Of a stretch of DNA of 64,000 nucleotides, positions 28,354-37,663 are shown piece after piece. Every line of letters starts with the position of its first letter. Position 1 is the first letter of the stretch. A model generated the notes under the pieces. The model was not told the DNA's origin, ran no database searches, and saw only the letters and a list, made by a program, of their open reading frames with translations. Origin of the DNA: Candidatus Sumerlaeota bacterium (GTDB lineage Bacteria > Sumerlaeota > Sumerlaeia > SLMS01 > JAHLLQ01); contig JASGMJ010000007.1 in the NCBI GenBank assembly GCA_030156535.1, positions 62,001 through 126,000 on the forward strand, given 5' to 3'. The translations under genes and the position numbers were made by a program.

Positions 28354-29301
28354 ATGCCTATCGTTCACCCCGCGCCGCTCCAACCGGGCGATCGGGTCGC
28401 TCTCGTTTCGCCTTCCGGCCCCGTCCCCGAACCGATCGTGGTCGATCAATGCCGCGAGGTTCTGGAGAAGATGGGTTACAGCGTGTGGGTCGGCCCGTCC
28501 GCCCACAAGTTCACCGACTATCTGGCCGGATGGGATGAGGAGCGGGCTGCCGATCTGAATCAGGCGTTCCGCGACCGGGAGATTCGCGCGGTGTTCTGCA
28601 CGCGCGGCGGCTATGGTGCGGGACGCCTGCTGCGCATGCTCGACTACGAGGCGATGCGCAGGAATCCCAAGATTTTCGCGGGATTCAGCGACCTGACGGC
28701 GGTCCACGCGGCACTCGCCAAGCAGTGCAATCTGGCAACGTTCCATTCGACGACGCTGGCGGCGGCGTTTGTTTACGAGAGTGACCCGCTGACGCCGGAA
28801 GCGCGCGAAGTGTACATGAAGCAAATCGTTTCGACCGAGCCCGTGGGCTCGATCCGCGAGGCGATGAATTGGACCGACCCCATTGTCTATCATGGCGGCA
28901 AAGCGGAAGGCACGCTGGTGGGTGGGAACCTGTCGGTCTTCGGGGCGAACGTGGGGACGCCATACCTCCCCGATCCCGAGGGGAAGATTCTGTTTCTCGA
29001 AGACGTGGGCGAAGAGCCTTACCGGCTGGACCGCTACGTCAATCAGCTCGACATGAGCGGCTACTTGGGCCGCGTACGGGGCGTGATTCTGGGGCAGTTC
29101 ACGGATGCGGAACCGAGCAATCCGAAGCGCGAGAAAATAGACGTGGTGATGCCACGGCTGCTGGCGCATCTGAAGGTGCCGGTGCTGGCGAATTTCCCGG
29201 CGGGACACGTTGGGAGGAACGCGGGACTGCCGCTGGGCTGCCGCGTGGTGCTGGACGCGGACGGTGGCGACGTGGTGCTGGAAGAGGCGCTGTGCGGATA
29301 G
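28354..29301 (+). CDS. LD-carboxypeptidase (S66 / MccF-like)
   Basis: LQPGDRVALVSPSGP; FCTRGGYGAGRLL; FAGFSDLTAVHAAL; GNLSVFGANVGTPYLPDPEGKILFLEDVGEEPYRLDR. Confidence 0.92.
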   Translation: MPIVHPAPLQPGDRVALVSPSGPVPEPIVVDQCREVLEKMGYSVWVGPSAHKFTDYLAGWDEERAADLNQAFRDREIRAVFCTRGGYGAGRLLRMLDYEAMRRNPKIFAGFSDLTAVHAALAKQCNLATFHSTTLAAAFVYESDPLTPEAREVYMKQIVSTEPVGSIREAMNWTDPIVYHGGKAEGTLVGGNLSVFGANVGTPYLPDPEGKILFLEDVGEEPYRLDRYVNQLDMSGYLGRVRGVILGQFTDAEPSNPKREKIDVVMPRLLAHLKVPVLANFPAGHVGRNAGLPLGCRVVLDADGGDVVLEEALCG

Positions 29302-29497
29302 GGAAACCGGGTTTCACCACCAAGGGCACAAGAGCGGGGAGGGAGCCAAGAGCTCTCTCCCTGCTTTGCTGTTGATCGGCTCCCATCCGCAGCAAGCTCT
29401 TCCCGCCATCAGACCTCCCCTTTCACCCAGTGTTTCTTTCTTGCCGTTCTTATCGGCCAAGGCGGGAAATCAGGGACCAGCAGGGAAGGAGAACAAC

Positions 29498-30262
29498 ATG
29501 CCGTTGGAAAGCCCGATGAACGGAATCACGTTTCGCGAGGATGCCCCGGGTGCGTTGCTTGCTGCGGAAGGGCGATGCGTGGCACTGGCGAGCACGCCGG
29601 AGCTGCACTGGCAGCGCGAAGGCGCCTGCCTGGCCGCCGCCATACGCGAGGCTCTGGACGCGGCGCCGGACACGCCCGTTCTGACGGGCGAGCAGGTGCA
29701 TGGCAGCGTCGTTGCGGAAGTGACGGGCGCCGCACCCCATGAGGATTTCACAGAGGTACCCGGTGTGGATGGCCTGTGGACCCGGCAGAGGGGCGTGGTG
29801 CTGGTGGCACGCTCGGCGGACTGCGTGCCAGTGGTTCTGGCGGCCCCGGAGGCTGGGTGGCTGGCCGTTGTTCATGCCGGCTGGCGGGGAACAAAAGGGC
29901 GGATTGTCGAGAAAAGCATCGACGCTGCCTTCGAGGCTGGAATAGTTCCGGAATCAATGCATGTCTGGATTGGACCCTGCATCGGTGGAGACGTCTATGA
30001 AGTTTCGCCGGAACTGGCAGAGGAGTTCGCCGCGGAGTTCGCGAGTGTGGGCTATCGGCGCAACGGACGCCTGCTTGACCTGAGGCGGGTGAATGTCTTG
30101 CAGGCCAGCTCCCGTGGAGTTCCGGAGAGAAACATCGCGGTTTCCGCCCACTGCACGTTGCGCTCTTCCGGGCGCCTGCCCTCGTATCGGCGGGATGGAG
30201 AATGCCGCGGGCAGATTTACACAGCCGCCATCCTTGCCAAGCAAACACGGGAACGGACGTGA
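29498..30262 (+). CDS. pgeF: Peptidoglycan editing factor PgeF-like (laccase-domain, YfiH family)
   Basis: GEQVHGSVV; ARSADCVPVVLA; VVHAGWRGTKGRIVEKSI; WIGPCIGGDVYEV. Confidence 0.88.
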   Translation: MPLESPMNGITFREDAPGALLAAEGRCVALASTPELHWQREGACLAAAIREALDAAPDTPVLTGEQVHGSVVAEVTGAAPHEDFTEVPGVDGLWTRQRGVVLVARSADCVPVVLAAPEAGWLAVVHAGWRGTKGRIVEKSIDAAFEAGIVPESMHVWIGPCIGGDVYEVSPELAEEFAAEFASVGYRRNGRLLDLRRVNVLQASSRGVPERNIAVSAHCTLRSSGRLPSYRRDGECRGQIYTAAILAKQTRERT

Positions 30263-31593
30263 CGACTCGAAACGACCAACTGACTGCGCCGGTGACGGCC
30301 CTGCGAATTGATGGAAACGCCTTGCAGGCCGCCGTCGTCCGCCTCGGGGCCGACGGAGCGGTGCATGTCGAAGCCGTGCGGACAATCGAAGCCGATTCGC
30401 TGCTCGAACGCGTTTCCCGGGCATCGCATCCGATTTTCATGGACGTGGATTTCCTGGAGTTCCCCGACACGCCCCGTCTGACCCACCTCCTCCACACTCT
30501 GGTGTCCGATCCCGTGTTCCAGAACCCGGTGGTCGGCGTTTTTCCACCCGAGTGCGTGACGGACTGGAAACACATCGGCCCCGACCAGCCGGACCGTCGG
30601 CACAAGCGCATGGTTCGCGGCCTGCGCAGTTTTCAAACCGCCAACCCCTATGCCTACCCCAAGGTGATCGGCTCGCGCGAATGGCCTGCGGAACCGGGCA
30701 TGGTGGAGTTGAGTATCTGGTCCGCGCGGTTCGACGACCTGATGGTCGTCGCCGAGCAATTCCTTTCGCTGACGAGCGCGCATCAGCCTTTCGCGGGGCT
30801 GGTGACGGGCAAGCGCGCGGCGGATGAGGTGCTCGCCCTTCTGGCGCACGGAGCCGGAAACGAGCCCCTGACGCTGATCGACGTGGGCAAGTTGCGCACG
30901 CTCTACTCCGGGCATTTGGATACGCGTTCGTTTTTCTCCCACGCGATCCCAGTCGGTCTGGCGCGCGACGATCTGCACTACTTCCGCTCGCTGCCCTTGG
31001 TAGCCGCCAACCTGGGCAGCTACGGCAACGAAATCGGCTCGCTGTTCTTCCCGCCGGACGTCACGCCTTCCCCGCTCTTCGACCCCGAAGTAAAGACGCC
31101 CCAAGTGGAGTGCACGCGCTTTGGTATCCAGATTGCCCGCTACGCCTGCCGGGTGCTGACGTCGGTTTGGAAGGAAGAGGCGGGCGTGGAGCAACCCTCG
31201 CGCATTCTACTGAGCGGAATGCCCGCTCGACTGCGTGGCCTGCGCGAGTATCTGGAGAATCGTTGCGAACGCCGAATCGAGCAACTGGGTGAACACCCGT
31301 TGCCCGGAATCGTTCCTGCCAAGGGAATCTCGTGGCCGGAGATCGCCGATCATCTTCAGGTGATCGGCGCCGGCATCGCCTACCACCGCCGGGACACCTC
31401 GCGCTTCGGCATGGTACTGCGCGACCGCCGCCCTCTTCCCCTGGCTTCCGAATCCATCGAAGCCAACCCCTTCGACCCGCATGACATCTACATCATCGAA
31501 GGCCCTTCCACCCACCGAAGCGGGATGACTCGCTCCGGCGTGTCCCACAGGCCCCCCTTTCCGCACGTCAACGACACAGACTTCCCACGCTAA
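30259..31593 (+). CDS. PilM/actin-fold ATPase-like protein
   Basis: GTG start overlapping the pgeF stop. ALRIDGNALQAAVVRL; TLIDVGKLRTLYSGHLDTRSFFSHAIPVG; RILLSGMPARLRGLREYLENR. Confidence 0.6.
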   Translation: MTTRNDQLTAPVTALRIDGNALQAAVVRLGADGAVHVEAVRTIEADSLLERVSRASHPIFMDVDFLEFPDTPRLTHLLHTLVSDPVFQNPVVGVFPPECVTDWKHIGPDQPDRRHKRMVRGLRSFQTANPYAYPKVIGSREWPAEPGMVELSIWSARFDDLMVVAEQFLSLTSAHQPFAGLVTGKRAADEVLALLAHGAGNEPLTLIDVGKLRTLYSGHLDTRSFFSHAIPVGLARDDLHYFRSLPLVAANLGSYGNEIGSLFFPPDVTPSPLFDPEVKTPQVECTRFGIQIARYACRVLTSVWKEEAGVEQPSRILLSGMPARLRGLREYLENRCERRIEQLGEHPLPGIVPAKGISWPEIADHLQVIGAGIAYHRRDTSRFGMVLRDRRPLPLASESIEANPFDPHDIYIIEGPSTHRSGMTRSGVSHRPPFPHVNDTDFPR

Positions 31594-31601
31594 AAGAACT
31601 A

Positions 31602-31629
31602 GCCGCGATGACTGGGGAGTCATCGCGGC
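31602..31629. terminator. Perfect 12-bp inverted repeat (possible terminator) after the PilM-like gene
   Basis: GCCGCGATGACT / AGTCATCGCGGC with GGGG loop, 8 nt after the stop; no T-tract on the plus strand. Confidence 0.5.
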
Positions 31630-32045
31630 CGTAGGAGGGGGTTATGGGGTGGGGACCTTACCTATAGAGAATAGCGGACCAATCGCCCCGCTCCCACAGA
31701 TCACTGATTCCGCGATCCTTACACAACAGCATCAAGCGGAGGGGGCTGATCTCCCTGAGAGAGATTCCCTCTTGAAGTCTCTCTTTGAGAAAATGAGCGC
31801 AATGTGCAGCAAATCGCTCCCCCGCCAATGGGGAGCAGGGGCGGAACGACAAGGAAACGAAAAGCGAGAACTGGCTACCGAAGACGTCTCGCGGATCCGG
31901 GAGTTGCCCCCAGAAGGGGGAAGCCGGGGGAAAAGGGTTGCCCGTTTCGGCCCCCTGCTTTCCCCTGCGGCGCACCCCGCGCGGTTGAAAAGCAACGGCG
32001 CGAGCATTCAGTTTTCTCTCTCTTTTCGGAAAGGAATCGTACCCC

Positions 32046-32966
32046 ATGGCGAGCAAGAAGAGCCCGTCCTCCACCGCCAAGACGCCGGCCGAGGCCCCTG
32101 TCCTGAAACTGGGTCTGCCCAAAGGCAGCCTTCAGGATTCCACCCTGGAGTTGTTCGACCACGCGGGATTCCATTTTAGCATTGGCTCGCGGAACTACCG
32201 CGCGGGGTGCGACGATCCAGAGATCGAGGCACTGCTGATTCGCGCGCAGGAAATGGCGGGCTACATCGAAGGCGGCGTCTTTGACTGCGGCCTGACCGGA
32301 CTGGACTGGATCAAAGGGAACCGGGCCGACGTTCACGTCATCTGCGACCTGGTGTATTCCAAGGTCTCCCGCAAGCCCGTGCGCTGGGTCGTCGCCGTCC
32401 ACAAGGACTCCGACATCAAGTCCGTCACTGATCTGAAGGGCAAACGCATCGCCACGGAAGCCGTGAACCTGACGAACGACTATCTGGCCAAGCACGGCAT
32501 CACGGCCGATGTGGAGTTCAGCTGGGGTGCCACGGAAATCAAGTGCCCGGACCTCGTTGACGCCATCGTTGAAGTCACGGAGACCGGCTCTTCCCTTCGC
32601 GCCAACAATCTGCGCATCATCGACACCGTGATGGAGTCCTGGACGGTTTTCGCGGCGAACCGCCAGTCGTGGCAGGACCCGTGGAAGCGTGACAAGATGG
32701 AAGCCATCGCCCTGCTTCTGCAAGCGGCGATGGCGGCCGAGGGGCGCGTCGGTCTCAAGCTGAACGCCCCGAAGGACAGCCTGGACGACATCGTGGCCGT
32801 GCTGCCCGCCATCACGAGCCCAACGATCAGCCACTTGCGCGACGGCGACTGGGTCGCCGTGGAAACAATTCTGGAAGAGAAGTACGTCCGCGATCTGATT
32901 CCGGCGCTCAAGAAGGCCGGCGCCGTCGGCATCATCGAGTATCCGCTCAACAAGGTCGTGGACTAA
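32046..32966 (+). CDS. hisG: ATP phosphoribosyltransferase, long form
   Basis: [67 protein letters not shown]-terminal HisG_C-like region. Confidence 0.93.
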   Translation: MASKKSPSSTAKTPAEAPVLKLGLPKGSLQDSTLELFDHAGFHFSIGSRNYRAGCDDPEIEALLIRAQEMAGYIEGGVFDCGLTGLDWIKGNRADVHVICDLVYSKVSRKPVRWVVAVHKDSDIKSVTDLKGKRIATEAVNLTNDYLAKHGITADVEFSWGATEIKCPDLVDAIVEVTETGSSLRANNLRIIDTVMESWTVFAANRQSWQDPWKRDKMEAIALLLQAAMAAEGRVGLKLNAPKDSLDDIVAVLPAITSPTISHLRDGDWVAVETILEEKYVRDLIPALKKAGAVGIIEYPLNKVVD

Positions 32967-33002
32967 ACAACAACACATGTAGCAAGCCTCGGAGGGACTG
33001 CG

Positions 33003-34916
33003 ATGAAGACCATGCTGCGTCATGCTGTCTGGATGATTCTGACTGCCACGCTGGCGGCGGGGTGCTCCCGCGCTGTCCGGCAGGAGAACAAGGCGGACGA
33101 AGTGCGCTTTGTTGTCTGGGGCGACACGCAGTTCAACAACCCCGAGGTCTTCGAGCGCATGGTCCACGAGACCAACCTGTTGCGTCCCGACTTTGTGGTG
33201 CAGGTGGGCGACCTCATCCAGGGCTACAGCCACAGCCGCGAGCAGTTGCGCGGCGAATGGGAACGCTACGCCTTTCAAACCGAACCTCTCAGCGTCCCCT
33301 TCTTTCCCGTTCCCGGGAATCATGATGTTTACACCGGCGAAGCACACGAGGTTTACGGCGAGGTCTGGGGGCCGGACCGCTACATCTACAGCTTCGACAC
33401 GGGTCCGGTGCATACAATCGTGCTCGATACGTACTGGCCTGGCGAGGCGGACACAATCGCCGCCTGGCAGCGCGACTGGCTGGCCCGCGACCTCGCGGAG
33501 TATGCGGCGCGCAACGGCGGCGAGGGCTCCGAGGAACTCGCGCAGCGTTCGATCTTCGTTTACCTGCACAGCCCGCTCTTCAAGCAGGGTGCCGACAAGG
33601 AAGGGGGCAAGGCGTGGAAGGAGATCCACGAGTTGCTCAAGCGCTATCCCGTGCGCATGGTGATTGCCGGTCATACCCACGAGTACGTCTGGAACGTTGT
33701 CGACGGCATCACGTACCTCATCATCAACAGCTCGGGGCATATGGGAACCCACGTTGAACGGGGCGGAGTCTTTCATCAGCTCCTGCACGTCAGCGTCGTG
33801 AATGGCAACGACGTGCGCGTCGCCGTCGTGAAGGCCGGAAGCATTCTTCCCGTGGACACTGTTTCACAGGCGGAGCGTTCCAGTGTTCCACGTCTGAGGA
33901 TTCCCCAGAAATCCATCCGGCTTCCCATCGTCGAGACCAGTGGCTCCGTCGAACAGACGGTGACCGTGAACATCGACAATCCGCTGGAGAAGCCGCGCGT
34001 TTACCATCTTGAATGGCAGGTGCCGCGCACTTCGCCTGCGCACCTTGAGCCGAAGGAACTGTGGATCGACCTGGAGGCGAAGGCGTCGAGGGAAGTCTCG
34101 TTCGAGCTTCAGATGCCCGCCGGCATCGCGCCCGAGGAACTGCCGTCGCTGGCTGTCACCGCCGTGGAGACGCTGCGCACGGGTGTTGTCTCGCGCGATT
34201 GGGAATCACGTTATCGCGCGGATATCGAGGCCGCAAAGAACGATGCATCCGTGCGCACGACGAGCATCGCACTCGACGCGCCGGTGGAGTTCCGCACCGA
34301 GTGGCCGCTGTTTGTGCCGCCCGTTGCCCGCGTCGCCCGCGTCTCGGGCGCCATTGCGATCGACGGCGTGTTCGACGAGACGGACTGGAGCAAGGCCCAG
34401 CCCATCACGCGGTTCACCACGCCGGAAGGCGAAGAACCGGAGACGGGGATGGAAGTGCGTTTCCTCTATGATGCAGACGGCCTGTATGTTGGCGCGCGCA
34501 TGGAGGAACCCAACCCCGCCGGGATGAGCATGAATGCGGGGCCGCCGATTCCGCTGACGTGGAGCGACGATGACTTCGAGCTGTTCATCGACGCCACACA
34601 GAGCCAGAGCAAGTTCATCCGCCTCTTCCAGAACGCCGCGGGGACACGCTTCAACTCGTGGCCGCTCTATACGCCGAACAACCTGTTCGAGAGCACCTAC
34701 GAAAGCGCCGTGAAAGTGGGCGAGGATTACTGGTCCATCGAGATGCACATTCCGTGGAACGAGGCGGGTGCCACGCAGCCCGCGCGCTCCGGCGACCAGT
34801 GGAACGTGAATATCTGGCGCCATCGCCAGCAGAGCCACCCCGCGCGCCAGGAGTGGTCCACCATGGGCATATTCCCATACGAGCCGGCACGCTTCGGCCT
34901 TCTCGTGTTCGACTGA
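33003..34916 (+). CDS. Lipoprotein metallophosphoesterase with C-terminal CBM9-like domain
   Basis: LAAGCSRA lipobox; WGDTQFNN, QVGDLIQGY, PGNHDVYTG, GHTHEYVW; IAIDGVFDETDWSKAQPITRF...SIEMHIPWNEAG...WNVNIWRHR. Confidence 0.85.
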   Translation: MKTMLRHAVWMILTATLAAGCSRAVRQENKADEVRFVVWGDTQFNNPEVFERMVHETNLLRPDFVVQVGDLIQGYSHSREQLRGEWERYAFQTEPLSVPFFPVPGNHDVYTGEAHEVYGEVWGPDRYIYSFDTGPVHTIVLDTYWPGEADTIAAWQRDWLARDLAEYAARNGGEGSEELAQRSIFVYLHSPLFKQGADKEGGKAWKEIHELLKRYPVRMVIAGHTHEYVWNVVDGITYLIINSSGHMGTHVERGGVFHQLLHVSVVNGNDVRVAVVKAGSILPVDTVSQAERSSVPRLRIPQKSIRLPIVETSGSVEQTVTVNIDNPLEKPRVYHLEWQVPRTSPAHLEPKELWIDLEAKASREVSFELQMPAGIAPEELPSLAVTAVETLRTGVVSRDWESRYRADIEAAKNDASVRTTSIALDAPVEFRTEWPLFVPPVARVARVSGAIAIDGVFDETDWSKAQPITRFTTPEGEEPETGMEVRFLYDADGLYVGARMEEPNPAGMSMNAGPPIPLTWSDDDFELFIDATQSQSKFIRLFQNAAGTRFNSWPLYTPNNLFESTYESAVKVGEDYWSIEMHIPWNEAGATQPARSGDQWNVNIWRHRQQSHPARQEWSTMGIFPYEPARFGLLVFD

Positions 34917-35037
34917 CAAAACAATATCCTGTTGCGTATTTGATTTATTTTTCCTCGCCGGGGAACATGGATGACGTGACTTCTGTCAGAGGGCAGTTAT
35001 CTGCGTCCGCAGAATCTCATCCCGAGGAGTTGCGCCA

Positions 35038-35760
35038 ATGAAGACGCCCCGCCCCATGGGCTTCACACTGATCGAACTGCTGATCGTGGTGGCGATCATC
35101 GCCATTCTGGCGGCGATTGCCGTCCCGAACTTCCTGGAGGCGCAGACGCGCTCGAAAGTCAGCCGGGCAAAAGCCGATCTGCGCACGCTGGCGGTGGGAC
35201 TCGAAGCCTACCGGGTTGACAGCAACAATTACCCCTATATTTCCGACGATGCCGCGGGCGAATGGATCATGCCAGCGGGTATTCCCGCGGGGCGAACCGG
35301 ACCCGGCGGTCTGACGACTCCCATCGCCTATCTGTCTTCCGCACTCTACGATCCCTTTGTCCTCGATCAACGCGACACGAGCGGCGGCCAGCTTCCCGAC
35401 GGGCCGCAGTACCTGCACTACGAGCGTTTGGGCTTCGGCTATGATGAAAACGGCACGCCCTATGACGACAATGGCAGTGGATTCAGGGCGATTCACATTC
35501 CCCCCGACGCCAATGGCACGATCTGGGGGACGTACCACCCGGGAGGACCGGACGCCGATGAGATCACCGACCCGGGACTCATGCCCACGGAGTACGTGCT
35601 GTTCAGCATTGGCCCCGACCGCACGCACCGCGTGTACCGCGATGACGGCACGGTGCTGACGAAGTCGCGCTGGAGTGTGCTGAATTACTACGATCCCACG
35701 AACGGCACGGTCAGCACGGGCAACGTGGTGCGGTTTCCGGGTGGCATCACTCTGCCGTAG
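35038..35760 (+). CDS. Type II secretion GspG-like pseudopilin
   Basis: GFTLIELLIVVAIIAILAAIAVPNFLEAQTRSKVSRAKADLRTLAVGLEAYRVDSNNYP; C-terminal VLFSIGPDRTHRV...YYDPTNGTVSTGNVVRFPGG. Confidence 0.92.
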   Translation: MKTPRPMGFTLIELLIVVAIIAILAAIAVPNFLEAQTRSKVSRAKADLRTLAVGLEAYRVDSNNYPYISDDAAGEWIMPAGIPAGRTGPGGLTTPIAYLSSALYDPFVLDQRDTSGGQLPDGPQYLHYERLGFGYDENGTPYDDNGSGFRAIHIPPDANGTIWGTYHPGGPDADEITDPGLMPTEYVLFSIGPDRTHRVYRDDGTVLTKSRWSVLNYYDPTNGTVSTGNVVRFPGGITLP

Positions 35761-36778
35761 TTCCAAGCAGCCAGCCGGCGAGATTGAAGTAGAAGAGCAG
35801 GGTTGCCACGTCGGCCGTTGCGAGCACCACCGGCCCCGAGGCTACCGTTGGGTTCTTGCCCATGGCCTTCACGGCCGTGGGCAGGAGTATGCCCAGCATG
35901 CAGGCCGTGAGCATTGCCAGAGCGATGCTGGAACAAATCACGATGGCAGCCAGAGGTTCGCCCTTCCAGACCCACGCCGTGGCGCCCACGATGCCCCCGC
36001 ATGCCAAGCCGAGGAGCAGCGCAACGACTGCTTCCTGGCGAAGGGCACGCAGCAGCGAGGAGCGGCTGGGGCCTTTGTGTTGAAGGGCCTGAATCGTCAG
36101 CGACGCCGACTGGATGCTGACGCTCTCCGCGAGTGCCAGGCAGACGGGAATGAACAGGGCGAGAAGGACGACGGATTCGAGGAGGGGCTGGTACATCGCG
36201 GCAATCGCAGCACACAACAAGCCGCCCGCGACGTTTGCCAGCAACCACGGGAAGCGGTCCTTGAATGCCGCGAAGGGATTGCCCTGGCGGGCGGTGGCCA
36301 GATGCACACCGATCAACTGGAAGATTTCCTGGGACACGTTGCCGTACTTGAGGTTTTCCAGATTCTCGGTAAACAGGGAGACGTCGATGGCACCCACCAG
36401 GCGGCCGCCGTCGTCGATCACGGGCAAGGCGAGGAAACGGTGCTCGATGAACAGTTCCAACGCCTGGGCCAGGGTCGCGCTGCCCGGCACCGAAATCGTG
36501 CTCGGGTGCATCAATGCATCGATCCGCACGTCCGGCCGCGCACCAAGAAGGCGACGGGTCGGGACAACCCCTTTCAGAACGCCTTCCTCATCGACGACGT
36601 AAAAATAGACAACCCGCTCCGTCAGGGGATGCGAGCGCAGGTGGTCGAGGCACTCGCCCACGCTGGAGTTCAGTTGCAGACGGGCAATATCCGAACGGGC
36701 ATGAGAGGCAACGGAGTCGCCAAGAGCAACGGTGGTGAGTGAAGGGGTCGCTCCCGGATTGGTACCAACTGAATTCAT
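35747..36778 (-). CDS. MgtE-type Mg2+ transporter-like protein (CBS pair plus TM domain, N domain absent)
   Basis: VVDEEGVLKGVVPTRRLL, LALPVIDDGGRLVGAIDVSLFTENLEN; RFPWLLANVAGGLLCAAIAAMYQPLL; LAESVSIQSASLTIQAL. Confidence 0.82.
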   Translation of the reverse strand: MNSVGTNPGATPSLTTVALGDSVASHARSDIARLQLNSSVGECLDHLRSHPLTERVVYFYVVDEEGVLKGVVPTRRLLGARPDVRIDALMHPSTISVPGSATLAQALELFIEHRFLALPVIDDGGRLVGAIDVSLFTENLENLKYGNVSQEIFQLIGVHLATARQGNPFAAFKDRFPWLLANVAGGLLCAAIAAMYQPLLESVVLLALFIPVCLALAESVSIQSASLTIQALQHKGPSRSSLLRALRQEAVVALLLGLACGGIVGATAWVWKGEPLAAIVICSSIALAMLTACMLGILLPTAVKAMGKNPTVASGPVVLATADVATLLFYFNLAGWLLGTTAE

Positions 36779-37584
36779 GGACTCTTCTTGGAACGGTGTT
36801 TGGGCAAAGCAGGCAGGCGCTTGCTCAAGGATGCAATTTTCATGCGCGGATCAATCATGCGCTGATCCTGTACGAACTCGGTGGTTTCGCGAATGTCCCA
36901 GTCGAACTTCTGTTTGTCGCGCAGGGCGCAGGCGATTTCGTGGAAGCTCCAGGCGCCCGTGTTGCTGTCGAGCAGGTAGAGGCCGCAGTCCATTTCGGCA
37001 AGGCGGAGCAATCCATCGGCAGTGTCCTGCAGATACGAGCAGGCGGGGAGCCACTTGGAGCTCGCGCGGATTACGCCCTGGGACTTCTGCATCCGGTCGA
37101 GATAATCAACCATGTGGTTGCCGCCAGGCGTCTCGGCGATCTGCCAGCCCAGCCGCACGACAGTGGCGAGGGGGTTCTGGTAGAAGACGCGTTCCTCGAT
37201 GCGGTGCTTCTCCTCGCCGTAGCCCGACCCCGCGTCCGGCGCCGTCGTCGGCGTGAAGGGGCCTCGAGCCTTGTCCGTCCAAACCATCACGGTGCTGGTG
37301 AAAACAAAGCGCAGGCCCAGTGTGCGGGTGATCCAGGCGAGCTCGCTCGGCCAGTGGTGGTTGACCAGGCCTGCTTCGTTGGCGACGCCCGTCGGCCGCG
37401 AAGCAATCGCCAGATGGTAGACGATGTCCGCACCGGACTGGCGGACGAAGTCCTCCATCGCGGCATAGTTGTCGATGGGCACCGCAGAGCGGTCCCAGGG
37501 GATGACGGTGTGCTTCTTTGCCTTCAGGGCCTGAACGAGGGCACTGCCGACGGTGCCACTGGCACCCGTGACGATGGCTTTCAT
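36775..37584 (-). CDS. NAD-dependent epimerase/dehydratase (SDR)
   Basis: MKAIVTGASGTVGSALVQAL; DIVYHLAIAS; FVFTSTVMVWTD; GYGEEKHRIEE. Confidence 0.85.
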   Translation of the reverse strand: MKAIVTGASGTVGSALVQALKAKKHTVIPWDRSAVPIDNYAAMEDFVRQSGADIVYHLAIASRPTGVANEAGLVNHHWPSELAWITRTLGLRFVFTSTVMVWTDKARGPFTPTTAPDAGSGYGEEKHRIEERVFYQNPLATVVRLGWQIAETPGGNHMVDYLDRMQKSQGVIRASSKWLPACSYLQDTADGLLRLAEMDCGLYLLDSNTGAWSFHEIACALRDKQKFDWDIRETTEFVQDQRMIDPRMKIASLSKRLPALPKHRSKKSP

Positions 37585-37663
37585 GCGAGCCCCTCCTTTC
37601 ACGGAATAGCTTCTGTATAGCATTCGCGAAGGCTTGGAGGGGCAAGAGGAAGCGAAGGTATTT

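Noticed and set aside
31649-32179. 176-aa plus-strand ORF upstream of hisG
   Set aside because: Runs 130 nt into hisG in another frame, with low-complexity composition and no recognisable domain.
31875-33788. 637-aa minus-strand ORF
   Set aside because: Antisense to hisG and the metallophosphoesterase; no motifs.
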